The notes: generated from the letters alone by a model not told the origin. DNA of 19,917 bases from Dolichospermum compactum NIES-806 (GCF_002368115.1 NZ_AP018316.1:3327202-3347118); one strand, 5' to 3'. Counted from the first letter of the stretch, positions 7,318 to 15,228 are shown. Numbers and translations are program-made.

Positions 7318-8787
7318 ATGCTTACCCAAGATAAAAAACAAATCAACTGGAAACCTATTATCAAAAAATTTGTCGCTGTAGTTGGTGAAAAAGGTGTAGT
7401 TCAACGCAAAGAAGAACTTCTCACTTATGAATGTGACGGTTTAACCAGCTATAAACAACGTCCCCCAGTTGCAGTATTACCCCGAACCACAGAACAAGTA
7501 TCAGAAATTGTCAAAATTTGCAATCAATTCGCCGTTCCTTTTATTGCGAGAGGTTCAGGAACAGGTTTATCTGGTGGTGCTTTACCAACAGAAAAATCCG
7601 TTTTGATTATCACTTCTTTAATGCGACAAATCCTCAGCATTGACTTAGAAAATCAACGTGCTGTCGTGCAACCGGGAGTAATTAATAGTTGGGTGACACA
7701 AGCAGTTAGCGGTGCTGGTTTTTATTTTGCACCTGACCCTTCTAGTCAAATTATTTGTTCCATTGGTGGCAATATTGCTGAAAATTCTGGAGGAGTCCAT
7801 TGTTTAAAATATGGTGTCACTACTAATCATGTTTTAGGTTTAAAACTTGTGCTTCCAGATGGAGAAATAGTTGATGTTGGTGGACAAATTCCGGAAATGC
7901 CAGGTTATGATTTAACAGGTGTATTTGTCGGTTCAGAAGGAACATTAGGAATTGCCACAGAAATTACTTTAAAAATTCTGAAAAGTGCGGAATCAATTTG
8001 TGTTTTATTAGCAGATTTTACCAGTGTAGATGCTGCTGCTGCCACTGTTTCTGATATTATCAGCGCGGGAATTATTCCTGGTGGTATGGAAATGATGGAT
8101 AATATTAGTATTAATGCTGTAGAAGATGTTGTTGCTACTAATTGTTACCCCCGTGATGCCACAGCGATTTTATTAGTAGAAATTGATGGTTTAGAAGTAG
8201 AAGTTTCTGCCAATAAACAGCGAGTTACAGAAATTTGTCGCCAAAATGGGGCGCGAAATGTTACTACTGCCAGTGACCCAGAAACCAGATTAAAATTATG
8301 GAAAGGTAGAAAAGCGGCTTTTGCGGCTGCGGGACATATTAGCCCAGATTATTATGTGCAAGATGGGGTAATTCCTCGAACTCAATTACCTTATGTTCTT
8401 CAAGAGATTGAGAGATTAAGTCATGAATATGGTTATCCTATTGCTAATGTTTTTCATGCTGGAGATGGTAATTTACACCCATTAATTTTATTTGATAATT
8501 CTGTACATGGAGAATTGGAAAAAGTCGAAGAATTGGGAGGAGAAATTCTCCGACTATGCGTAAGAGTAGGTGGTAGTATTTCCGGTGAACATGGTATTGG
8601 TGCTGATAAGAAATGCTATATGCCAGATATGTTTAGTGAAGCTGATTTAGAAACTATGCAATGGGTAAGACAGGTATTTAATCCCCAAGGTTTAGCAAAT
8701 CCTGGGAAGATTTTCCCCACACCTCGTACTTGTGGAGAAGCAGCAAAAGCATCTATTCAACAATTCTCCGGTGTAGAAAGATTTTAA
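7318..8787 (+). CDS. glcD: Glycolate dehydrogenase/oxidase subunit GlcD (FAD-linked)
   Basis: A 489-aa flavoprotein of the FAD-binding PCMH/FAD-oxidase C family. The FAD-binding domain shows PFIARGSGTGLSGGALP (74-90), GGNIAENSGGVHCLKYGVTT (140-159) and GSEGTLGIATEITL (185-198). The C-terminal domain has FHAGDGNLHP (359-368) and ISGEHGIGADK (401-411), and ends with FNPQGLANPGKIFPT. GlcD oxidises glycolate to glyoxylate, the step in cyanobacterial photorespiration after phosphoglycolate is dephosphorylated. Length and motifs match well; a D-lactate dehydrogenase of the same fold is the main alternative. There is no glcE/glcF partner alongside. The start has no obvious Shine-Dalgarno site and lies in a very AT-rich leader. 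Confidence 0.88.
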   Translation: MLTQDKKQINWKPIIKKFVAVVGEKGVVQRKEELLTYECDGLTSYKQRPPVAVLPRTTEQVSEIVKICNQFAVPFIARGSGTGLSGGALPTEKSVLIITSLMRQILSIDLENQRAVVQPGVINSWVTQAVSGAGFYFAPDPSSQIICSIGGNIAENSGGVHCLKYGVTTNHVLGLKLVLPDGEIVDVGGQIPEMPGYDLTGVFVGSEGTLGIATEITLKILKSAESICVLLADFTSVDAAAATVSDIISAGIIPGGMEMMDNISINAVEDVVATNCYPRDATAILLVEIDGLEVEVSANKQRVTEICRQNGARNVTTASDPETRLKLWKGRKAAFAAAGHISPDYYVQDGVIPRTQLPYVLQEIERLSHEYGYPIANVFHAGDGNLHPLILFDNSVHGELEKVEELGGEILRLCVRVGGSISGEHGIGADKKCYMPDMFSEADLETMQWVRQVFNPQGLANPGKIFPTPRTCGEAAKASIQQFSGVERF

Positions 8788-8823
8788 GAAAGGAGGTAGG
8801 TGTGCAGGCCCTGCGCCCAGTCA

Positions 8824-8841
8824 GGAGTTCGGAGTTCGGAG
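8824..8841. repeat. Heptanucleotide repeat GGAGTTC x2.6
   Basis: GGAGTTC occurs twice in tandem and is followed by GGAG, in the spacer after glcD. It is another short STRR-like array. The rest of the 8788-8981 spacer shows no gene. Confidence 0.8.
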
Positions 8842-8981
8842 GAAGAAATTGAAGAATAGAGCATGAAATTTCTCCTCTGTTCCCTGGTTCATCAAAAAAT
8901 ATTCATATCTTTATCTAATCCGCACAATAAAATTAGATTTTGTAGTTATATGGATATTAGCAATCTCGATTTAGTTAACAA

Positions 8982-10223
8982 ATGAATTCTGTATTTCAGC
9001 GAGTTTTTGGATATTTTTTGTGTTTGGGATTTGTCATTAGTTTAACAATATTTCCCATTTTTGGAAATCCTGATTATACTCAAAATTCAAATTCTTTACC
9101 TGTAACTACAGAAATTCGTGGTGTTTGGCTGACTAATGTTGCCAGTGGTGTCTTTTATATCCCTTGGGGTATTGAAAGGGCAATAAATCAATTAGCAAAC
9201 CTCAATTTCAATACCATTTATCCCGTAGTTTGGAATCGAGGTTACACCTTTTATAAAAGTCCTTTAGCCAAAAAAATTACAGGTTCAGATAGTCAACCTT
9301 TGCTGAATTTTATTCATGGTAAAAATGATTTTTTAGCCAAGGTAGTTAAATTGGCTAGAAGTAAAGATTTGACAATAATGCCTTGGTTTGAATATGGGTT
9401 AATGACTCCTCCAGATTCTGCGTTAGCTAAACTACATCCAGACTGGTTAACTATTGGACAAAAGGGTGTAGAATCCATATCTGAAAACTTACTAGAAGAT
9501 ATGATTAATGGGGTTTATAAACAAGCTTGGCTAAATCCTCTACATCCTCAAGTTCAGAACTTTATTCGCGGGTTAATTTTAGAAGTTGTCAAAAACTATA
9601 ATGTAGATGGTATTCAAATTGATGATCATTTTGGAATGCCTGTGCAGTTTGGTTATGATGCTTTTACGGTAAAACTTTATCAAAAAGAACATCGAGGGAA
9701 AAAACCACCAAGTAATCCTTTTGATTCAGAATGGATGCGCTGGAGGGCTAATAAAATTACTGCATTTATGAACAGTATTTCTAAATCTGTAAAAGCAATT
9801 AAACCCTATGCTAAAATATCTCTTTCTCCAAACTCACAATATTTTGCTTATAAATACTATTTACAAGATTGGGAAAATTGGGTAAAACAAGATCTAATAG
9901 ATGAGTTGATTTTACAGGTATACAGAAGTGAAAAAACCTCTTTCATCACAGAAATGTCCAAACCATCAATAAAATCGGCTATGAAGAAAATTCCTGTAGC
10001 TATTGGTATCTCAACCGGAAATTTATTAAAGCCTGTAGAGATTGATCAAGTTAAGGAACAAATAAAAATAGTCCGCAAGCAAAAACTTGCTGGTTTCTCT
10101 TTTTTCTATTGGGAAAGTTTATGGGGTTATATTGCTCCCGAATCACCTTATCAACGTCGTCGAGCTTTTCTCCAGATGTTTGATACTCAAGCTGTAAGAC
10201 CATTAAGATTGAAGAAAGTATAA
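8982..10223 (+). CDS. Exported glycoside hydrolase-like protein (GHL10/DUF187)
   Basis: A 413-aa protein with an N-terminal hydrophobic signal (about residues 8-28, FGYFLCLGFVISLTIF) and then a TIM-barrel domain of the GHL10/DUF187 type. Visible blocks are TEIRGVWLTNVASGV (43-57), NFNTIYPVVWNRGYTFY (75-91), MPWFEYGL (133-140), WLNPLHPQVQNFI (173-185) and VDGIQIDDHFG (198-208). The Asp pair at 204-205 is a likely catalytic acid site. The family resembles polysaccharide hydrolases, with proposed roles on cell-wall or extracellular glycans; the substrate is unknown. The stop codon overlaps the next gene's start (TAATG), implying translational coupling with the membrane protein. The start is chosen because it places the signal peptide at residue 1. 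Confidence 0.85.
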   Translation: MNSVFQRVFGYFLCLGFVISLTIFPIFGNPDYTQNSNSLPVTTEIRGVWLTNVASGVFYIPWGIERAINQLANLNFNTIYPVVWNRGYTFYKSPLAKKITGSDSQPLLNFIHGKNDFLAKVVKLARSKDLTIMPWFEYGLMTPPDSALAKLHPDWLTIGQKGVESISENLLEDMINGVYKQAWLNPLHPQVQNFIRGLILEVVKNYNVDGIQIDDHFGMPVQFGYDAFTVKLYQKEHRGKKPPSNPFDSEWMRWRANKITAFMNSISKSVKAIKPYAKISLSPNSQYFAYKYYLQDWENWVKQDLIDELILQVYRSEKTSFITEMSKPSIKSAMKKIPVAIGISTGNLLKPVEIDQVKEQIKIVRKQKLAGFSFFYWESLWGYIAPESPYQRRRAFLQMFDTQAVRPLRLKKV

Positions 10224-10813
10224 TGCAATTATCATCTGTTAAATCTAATTCTATAATTTTAAATTTTACATTGAAATGGGTTTTTGCTACTTTTATGGGA
10301 TTTTTATTGAGTTTATTAATGATTGAAATCAGTGAAAAACCAGATATGAGTGTTTTAGAAGCTGCTATCGGGAGTTTAACAATTTCTATCCCCCAAAGTT
10401 ATCTGCTCAGACAAACTATTTCTCCTGGACAATGGGTACTATCTACTCTTTTTTCTTGGATAATTATTGCTACAATTGGTGTTGGTGTTTTGGGTTGGAC
10501 TGTGACCACTTCTGCGTTTCTACCCACGCGAATTTTTTTAGGCATTATTGTTGGTGGTATTGGTGGTTTATTAATTGGTGTATCCCAATGGTGGTTAGCT
10601 ATTCCTCCATCATTTCCCTCAGCATGGAAATGGGTATTTGTCAATATTATAGGTTGGATGATAGCTATACCCATTGGTTCAACTGTCGGCTTATTTTTGC
10701 ACAGAATTACTAATTTATTTTTAGGGGAAGTGATGGGATTGGCTGTTACTTGGTTATTAGTGGCAATATTAACAGGAATCTCTGCGGTGAGAATTATACT
10801 CAAAACGGCTTAA
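10223..10813 (+). CDS. Multi-pass membrane protein, coupled to the GHL10 gene
   Basis: A 196-aa, strongly hydrophobic protein with about five membrane segments (roughly residues 15-34, 71-92, 103-121, 133-156 and 168-190). A soluble stretch between the first two contains SEKPDMSVLEAAIGS. The sequence is rich in Gly and Ile, including LGIIVGGIGGLLIGVSQWWL. I do not recognise a family and see no catalytic motif. The ATG overlaps the TAA of the GHL10 gene by one base, so the two are translated together and may work together at the envelope; that link is inference. Frames in the other two phases across this gene are shadows. Confidence 0.8.
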   Translation: MQLSSVKSNSIILNFTLKWVFATFMGFLLSLLMIEISEKPDMSVLEAAIGSLTISIPQSYLLRQTISPGQWVLSTLFSWIIIATIGVGVLGWTVTTSAFLPTRIFLGIIVGGIGGLLIGVSQWWLAIPPSFPSAWKWVFVNIIGWMIAIPIGSTVGLFLHRITNLFLGEVMGLAVTWLLVAILTGISAVRIILKTA

Positions 10814-10869
10814 TAGTTTGATTCTATCGGTAGGGGTAAAGCAAAAACTCATTGGTGTCAACTTAACGT

Positions 10870-11047
10870 AAAACCCATATACAGCTTCAATACCATCCAT
10901 TCCTGGCATCTGAATATCCATGAGAATTAGGTCAGGATGTGTTCTACCCAAATGATCGGCGGCGGGTATACCATTTATCTCTGCCATCACTTCATTAATT
11001 CTCAGGAAGCGATAATCTTCATCAATTAAGCGTAAAGTATCCCATGT
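10870..11047 (-). pseudogene. Remnant of a PAS/receiver hybrid histidine kinase
   Basis: On the minus strand one frame reads WDTLRLIDEDYRFLRINEVM followed by AEINGIPAADHLGRT, a typical PAS-domain opening. It runs directly into HPDLILMDIQMPGMDGIEAV, the phosphoacceptor segment of a receiver domain. In an intact hybrid kinase these blocks are separated by hundreds of residues, so an internal deletion has joined them. After GIEAV the sequence loses similarity, and the frame stops near 10769 inside the membrane-protein gene. No start codon or kinase core remains. It is a decayed fragment without expected function. Confidence 0.75.
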
Positions 11048-11107
11048 TGGGGGGGATCTCGGAAGCTAACCTATATAATTAGTTTTGGTTTGTAATTTTA
11101 AATCGTC

Positions 11108-11620
11108 ATGACTCTACCTAACTGGATTACTTTTTCTCGACTGCTGGGAATACCTTTTTTACTTTATGGTTTATACAATCCCACCAATGAAGCCAAATGG
11201 ATATGTTTAACTATATTTTTAATTGCCGCCTTAACTGATTGGTTAGATGGATATTTAGCCAGAAAACTCAACCAAATTAGCGAATTAGGTAAGTTTCTTG
11301 ATCCTTTAGTAGATAAATTATTGGTACTTGCACCATTATTAGTATTAGTAGAATTAGGCAAGATTCCAGCTTGGGCGGTTTTTGTAATTTTAGCACGGGA
11401 ATTAGCGATCGCAGGTTGGCGAGTTAATCAAACTACCATCACCGGAGCAAACATTTGGGGTAAACTGAAAACAGTTAGTCAAATTATTGCTATATCTCTA
11501 TTAATTGCCCCCTTATCTCCAACTTGGGAAACTCCAGTTTTAATTACCTTTTGGATATCTGTAATATTGACAATTGTTTCAGGAGTCATTTATCTAATTC
11601 CTCAAAAAATTAGCGAATAA
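11108..11620 (+). CDS. pgsA: CDP-diacylglycerol--glycerol-3-phosphate 3-phosphatidyltransferase
   Basis: A 170-aa integral membrane enzyme of the CDP-alcohol phosphatidyltransferase family. The full motif D-x2-D-G-x2-A-R-x8-G-x3-D-x3-D is present at residues 44-69 (starting DWLDGYLARK and ending FLDPLVD). The N-terminus MTLPNWITFSRLLGIPFLL is typical of PgsA. The enzyme makes phosphatidylglycerolphosphate, the precursor of phosphatidylglycerol, a lipid needed by the photosystems. Several hydrophobic helices follow the motif. A TATAAT at 11074-11079, about 29 bp before the ATG, is a possible -10 box. The ATPase gene starts only 21 bp downstream, so readthrough transcription from pgsA is plausible. 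Confidence 0.93.
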   Translation: MTLPNWITFSRLLGIPFLLYGLYNPTNEAKWICLTIFLIAALTDWLDGYLARKLNQISELGKFLDPLVDKLLVLAPLLVLVELGKIPAWAVFVILARELAIAGWRVNQTTITGANIWGKLKTVSQIIAISLLIAPLSPTWETPVLITFWISVILTIVSGVIYLIPQKISE

Positions 11621-11641
11621 AATCAAAGTAGAGCAAATTAA

Positions 11642-12919
11642 ATGTCGAAGATAGAAGGCTTTAGAGTTAGAAATTACAGAGTTATTCGTGATATCACTTT
11701 GGGGAAATTATGGAACACACAAACTGCCAAGCCATTAACACCAATGACAGCCGTTATTGGTAAGAATGGTGTGGGAAAAAGTACCATTTTCGACACTTTC
11801 GGTTTTCTTGCCGATTGCTTAAAAAATGGAGTAGAAGAAGCTTGTTATGCTCATGGTCGTGGTGGCTTTGAGAAAATTCTCTCTCAAGGACAACAGGGAA
11901 GTATTGAGTTTGAAATCTATTATAAAGAAGATGGTAATGCCCGACCAATTACTTATGAATTAGCAATAGATATTGACTCATCTCGAAGACCTTATGTAAA
12001 AAAAGAGAGACTGAGACAATGCAGAAAAGGACAAGGTAAGGGACAACCTTTTTCTTTTTTAATTCTCAATGAAGGCAGAGGAATCGCATGGAAAGGTGAA
12101 CAAGAAGGCAAACAAGATGATTTTGATGTGTCAGATTTAATGGATAAAATCCAAAGGGGTGAAGCAGAAAAAGAAAGCAAAGAAACCGAAGTAGTTGAAC
12201 TTGACGATAAGCGAAAACTGGGAATTGCTACTTTAGGTTCACTTAAACAACATCCCCGAATTTCTATGTTTAGAAGATTTATTGAAGGATGGTATTTAAG
12301 CTATTTTACACCAGATGCTGCCCGCAGTTTACCTCTAGCTGGACCACAAAAGCATTTAAATACTCATGGAGATAATTTAGGTAATGTAGTTCAGTTTATG
12401 GAAAGAGAACATCCAAAAAAGTTTCAATCCATACTGGAAAAAATAGCCAACAAAATTCCCGGTGTCAACAAGATTAGCACTTCCCCAAGTCCAGATGGAA
12501 GACTGCTTTTATGTTTCAATGACAAAGGGTTTCAAGACCCATTTTACTCTCAACAAATGTCAGATGGTACACTCAAAGTATTTGCGTATCTTCTGATGTT
12601 GGAAGATCCATCACCACCACCATTTTTGTGTATCGAAGAACCAGAAAATGGACTTTATCATAAACTTTTAGAAACTCTAGCTAGAGAATTTCGAGAACAC
12701 ACTACAGGTCAAAAAGGTGGATCACAAATATTTGTGACAACACATCAACCATATTTTGTAGATGCCCTTGAACCTGAAGAAGTTTGGATATTAGAAAAGG
12801 GCGAAGATGGATTTGCTAAAATTAAGCGGGCTAGTGAAGATCCTTTGATTAATAATCTTGTTTCTGAAGGGTTACCCCTGGGTGGACTTTGGTACAGTGA
12901 CTACTTGGACGCAAGGTGA
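11642..12919 (+). CDS. ABC-type AAA ATPase (AAA_21/OLD-like), likely defence module
   Basis: A 425-aa ATPase beginning MSKIEGFRVRNYRVIRDITL, typical of RecF/OLD-type proteins. Walker A is GKNGVGKS (40-47). A long insertion (about 85-230) contains charged, helical sequence. The second half carries a signature-like block QQMSDGTLKVFAYLLML (304-320), Walker B PFLCIEEPENGL (327-338) and the switch histidine in IFVTTHQPYFVD (363-374). In this family the ATPase often pairs with a TOPRIM nuclease-like protein in phage defence (OLD, PARIS, AbiL/RloAB-like systems). The next gene, 4 bp downstream, is such a partner. The start ATG 11642 is set by the conserved N-terminal strand. ATPase assignment is firm; the defence role is inferred. 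Confidence 0.88.
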   Translation: MSKIEGFRVRNYRVIRDITLGKLWNTQTAKPLTPMTAVIGKNGVGKSTIFDTFGFLADCLKNGVEEACYAHGRGGFEKILSQGQQGSIEFEIYYKEDGNARPITYELAIDIDSSRRPYVKKERLRQCRKGQGKGQPFSFLILNEGRGIAWKGEQEGKQDDFDVSDLMDKIQRGEAEKESKETEVVELDDKRKLGIATLGSLKQHPRISMFRRFIEGWYLSYFTPDAARSLPLAGPQKHLNTHGDNLGNVVQFMEREHPKKFQSILEKIANKIPGVNKISTSPSPDGRLLLCFNDKGFQDPFYSQQMSDGTLKVFAYLLMLEDPSPPPFLCIEEPENGLYHKLLETLAREFREHTTGQKGGSQIFVTTHQPYFVDALEPEEVWILEKGEDGFAKIKRASEDPLINNLVSEGLPLGGLWYSDYLDAR

Positions 12920-12923
12920 ATAT

Positions 12924-13583
12924 ATGCACTTTGAGATATTAGTTGAGGATGTTTCCGGCAAAACTACTCTTGAGATTCTTGTTCCAAAAATTATTAACCC
13001 CGAACAACACACATTTAATATTCATGCTTATAAAGGAATAGGGCATATTCCTAAAAATCTCATATCTAATTCTGATCCCAAAAAACGAATTTTGCTCGAC
13101 CAATTACCGCGACTTATTCAAGGCTATGGTAAAACATTTGCCAGTTATCCTCCTAATTATCACGCTGTTCTGATCATTATTTGCGATCTTGATGACAGAT
13201 GTTTGAGTGTTTTTCGCCAAGAATTACTTAATGTTGTAGACTCTTGTGAACCGAAACCAAAGACGCAATTTTGCATCGCTATTGAGGAAGGCGAAGCATG
13301 GTATTTAGGTGATTTAGCAGCAGTAAAGGCGGCTTATCCAACTGCTAAACCAGCAATCCTAAATTCATACACCAATGATGATATTTGTGGCACATGGGAG
13401 AAGTTAGCCGACGCAGTATATCCCGGTGGTTGTCAAAAGTTGTCTAAACTTCCTTATCAGGTAAGGGGGAGAGAGAAAACAACTTGGGCGGAAAAGATAT
13501 CTCCTTTTATGGACATTGATAATAATCAATCATTAAGCTTCTGTTATTTTCGAGATCAGCTTCGACGTTTAAGTGGGCAGTAA
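12924..13583 (+). CDS. DUF4276/TOPRIM-like partner of the AAA ATPase
   Basis: A 219-aa protein if started at ATG 12924. An AAGGTGA ribosome site overlaps the ATPase stop codon, five bases ahead, so I prefer this start to the longer frame from 12858. The N-terminus MHFEILVEDVSGK has the acidic residue after the first strand (E8, D9), and ICDLDDR (87-92) has the D-x-D pair, the expected layout of a TOPRIM fold. FCIAIEEGEAWYLGD (116-130) is another conserved-looking acidic block. TOPRIM-type partners of OLD/PARIS/AbiL ATPases are effectors or nucleases; a DUF4276 relationship is from memory of the family pattern. It is tightly coupled to the ATPase gene and followed by a convergent terminator. 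Confidence 0.8.
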   Translation: MHFEILVEDVSGKTTLEILVPKIINPEQHTFNIHAYKGIGHIPKNLISNSDPKKRILLDQLPRLIQGYGKTFASYPPNYHAVLIIICDLDDRCLSVFRQELLNVVDSCEPKPKTQFCIAIEEGEAWYLGDLAAVKAAYPTAKPAILNSYTNDDICGTWEKLADAVYPGGCQKLSKLPYQVRGREKTTWAEKISPFMDIDNNQSLSFCYFRDQLRRLSGQ

Positions 13584-13597
13584 AGCAAGAAATGGCA

Positions 13598-13628
13598 ATA
13601 AAAAACCCTGGCGAAACTGACCAGGGTT
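13598..13628 (-). terminator. Rho-independent terminator of the psb34-like gene
   Basis: A perfect 8-bp stem, AACCCTGG (13604-13611) with CCAGGGTT (13621-13628), has a 9-nt loop. On the minus strand it is followed by a run of U residues. It lies 54 bp past the stop codon of the small minus-strand gene. It has no U-run in the plus direction, although the plus-strand operon ends just before it. Confidence 0.85.
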
Positions 13629-13681
13629 GATTAGGAGAAAATTTGAATGACGATTAGATACAAATACCGAAGCGGAAAATT

Positions 13682-13852
13682 TTAGCTAACCCCCAAGGTA
13701 ATTAGAACTATAGAAGTTAAAAGTAATATTGCTACTGCGCCTTGAAAAGCATACTTATTTTGTTGTGCCTTACTAGGAAATTCTGCGTGGTAAAGTTTCG
13801 GTTCTTTGGCGTAGTTGTTAAGAATGCCTTTTTCATCCGTTGTGGTATACAT
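13682..13852 (-). CDS. psb34: Psb34/Ssl1498-type small photosystem II assembly protein
   Basis: A 56-aa protein starting MYTTTDEKGILNNYAKEPKL. The first ~35 residues are soluble and end with PSKAQQNKYAFQGAV. A single membrane helix follows (about 37-54, AVAILLLTSIVLITLGV). This matches the Ssl1498 'light-harvesting-like' family, named Psb34 in Synechocystis, which binds CP47-containing PSII assembly intermediates in the thylakoid and is related to Hlip attachment. The MYTTTDE start and the membrane tail are diagnostic. It is a single-gene unit with its own terminator (13598-13628), and the AT-rich region 13853-13909 probably holds its promoter. The gene is short and easily missed. Confidence 0.88.
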   Translation of the reverse strand: MYTTTDEKGILNNYAKEPKLYHAEFPSKAQQNKYAFQGAVAILLLTSIVLITLGVS

Positions 13853-13991
13853 AATTTTTTTCTTTGGTTTGTTACCTTATGTAAACTAATATAACAAGAT
13901 TGTTACAAAGTGTCAATAGAACTTGACAAAAAAATAATAGATGCTATTGATAAGCCCTACTTACAGCAAATTGTCATTAAACCCGGAACAA

Positions 13992-14036
13992 GAACCCCAC
14001 CCCCAACCCCCTCCCCGCAAGCGATGAGGGGGCTAA
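13992..14036. repeat. C-rich/G-rich dispersed-repeat-like segment
   Basis: A strand-biased C-rich stretch (AGAACCCCACCCCCAACCCC, then CTCCCCGCAAGCGATGAGGG and GGCT). It resembles intergenic repeats common in cyanobacterial genomes. An open frame across it (13910-14221) starts with GTG and looks spurious. Confidence 0.45.
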
Positions 14037-14077
14037 GATGCAATACTGCTCGGTTGAGCCTGAAAAGTCATTATATG

Positions 14078-14176
14078 GTAGGTTGGGTTGTTCGCGTCAG
14101 CGTTGCGGAGCAATGGAACGAAACCCAACATTATCAAGGATTTTGTTGGGTTTCGCTATCGCTCAACCCAACCTAC
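14078..14176. repeat. Nested palindromic intergenic repeat (99 bp)
   Basis: Outer arms GTAGGTTGGGTTG (14078-14090) and its perfect complement (14164-14176) enclose an inner perfect 12-bp inverted repeat, CGAAACCCAACA (14119-14130) with TGTTGGGTTTCG (14144-14155). This GGTTGGGTT type of element is widely dispersed in Nostocales intergenic regions. The whole can fold into a two-tier cruciform or RNA hairpin. Confidence 0.85.
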
Positions 14177-14273
14177 ATTTCCTTAACCGACAAGTATTGG
14201 GCTAAGATGTACCTTATATGATTGGAAATCGCTGCATTTGGAATCAGAGAAGAAGTCTTGGTGACAGCAGGCA

Positions 14274-14324
14274 TAAAAAAACCCACCTGCGCTGGGTTCC
14301 AATGGGAAATTAGCGCAGGTGGGT
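14274..14324 (-). terminator. Strong rho-independent terminator after tRNA-Val
   Basis: A perfect 13-bp stem, ACCCACCTGCGCT (14281-14293) with AGCGCAGGTGGGT (14312-14324), has an 18-nt loop. In the minus direction it is followed by seven U residues. It is about 90 nt beyond the tRNA 3' end and on the same strand. Confidence 0.88.
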
Positions 14325-14412
14325 GGAGATTAATGTAATTAAAAGCCGATAAATGTTTTAGCAGTTCACAAACTAGTTGTAAACTGCTATGTAAAAAGAT
14401 TTTCGTTTTAAA

Positions 14413-14485
<73 letters not shown>

Positions 14486-14639
14486 GTTTCTTTCACTCAA
14501 TTAATATAGCATAGCCTTTTAAAATTTTGCAAGTCTTTTGAGAAAATTTTTTTACTGGATGGAAAAGGCTGATGTGAACGGGATTGAGCTATACTGACTC
14601 AGGATTTCACTGTTAATTTTATATTTTTAATTTCCGAAG

Positions 14640-15224
14640 ATGCCCTCTGGTCAAACGCACGATCGCATTACTATTTGGTCTATGCCTGTGGTCGCGGGTG
14701 TAACGCTAATTTCCACTCACAGCAGTAATATGACTTTGTTGGTGGCGGGTGGGTTTATGTTTGGGGGGCTGATGTTTGGTCCTGATTTAGATATTTACTC
14801 CCGTCAATTTCAGCGGTGGGGTTTTCTGCGGTGGATTTGGCTACCTTATCAAAAAAGTTTGCGGCATCGGTCTTTTTTATCTCACGGTCCGATTATTGGC
14901 ACAACTTTACGGGTAGTGTATCTGACGACTTTTTTGGCGTTGGTGGCGATTGTGGTGGTGATGATTTTTACCAAGTTGGGAAATGTGGCTTGGAATTGGG
15001 GAGAACTGTGGGGGACTGTGGGGAAGACCATCTATATGTATTATGGAGAATTTTTTGCCCTCTTTGTCGGCTGTGAACTCGGTGCAATGAGCCATTCTTG
15101 CAGTGATTGGACTGTTTCTGGTTATAAGCGCTTTCAAAAACAGGGTATTCAAGGTTTACTCCCTCGTGGCAAAATTAAGAAACGTAAAGTTAGCCCCAGT
15201 CGTCGCAGTGTCAAAAAGCGGTAA
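14640..15224 (+). CDS. DUF2227 family putative metal-binding membrane protein
   Basis: A 194-aa protein matching the DUF2227 'metal-binding' family of cyanobacteria. Potential ligands are MPSGQTHDRIT (His7), GPDLDIYSRQ (47-56), LRHRSFLSHGP (74-84) and ELGAMSHSCSDW (146-157), the last two rich in His and Cys. Hydrophobic segments at about 31-46, 88-110 and 136-148 suggest membrane association, and the C-terminus is strongly basic (KIKKRKVSPSRRSVKKR). The motif layout resembles the YdjM/HtpX-like membrane hydrolase fold, but the activity is unknown. It is 4 bp upstream of mazG on the same strand, so they form an operon. Confidence 0.85.
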   Translation: MPSGQTHDRITIWSMPVVAGVTLISTHSSNMTLLVAGGFMFGGLMFGPDLDIYSRQFQRWGFLRWIWLPYQKSLRHRSFLSHGPIIGTTLRVVYLTTFLALVAIVVVMIFTKLGNVAWNWGELWGTVGKTIYMYYGEFFALFVGCELGAMSHSCSDWTVSGYKRFQKQGIQGLLPRGKIKKRKVSPSRRSVKKR

Positions 15225-15228
15225 AAAG

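Noticed and set aside
10399..10803. Minus-strand and alternative plus frames across the membrane-protein gene
   Set aside because: Low-complexity shadows of the 10223-10813 gene; only that frame gives plausible membrane helices and couples to the upstream stop.
13910..14221. Open frame of 103 codons after the psb34-like gene
   Set aside because: GTG start with no ribosome site, and most of it translates the C-rich repeat and the nested palindrome; no protein-like pattern beyond the first ~25 residues.
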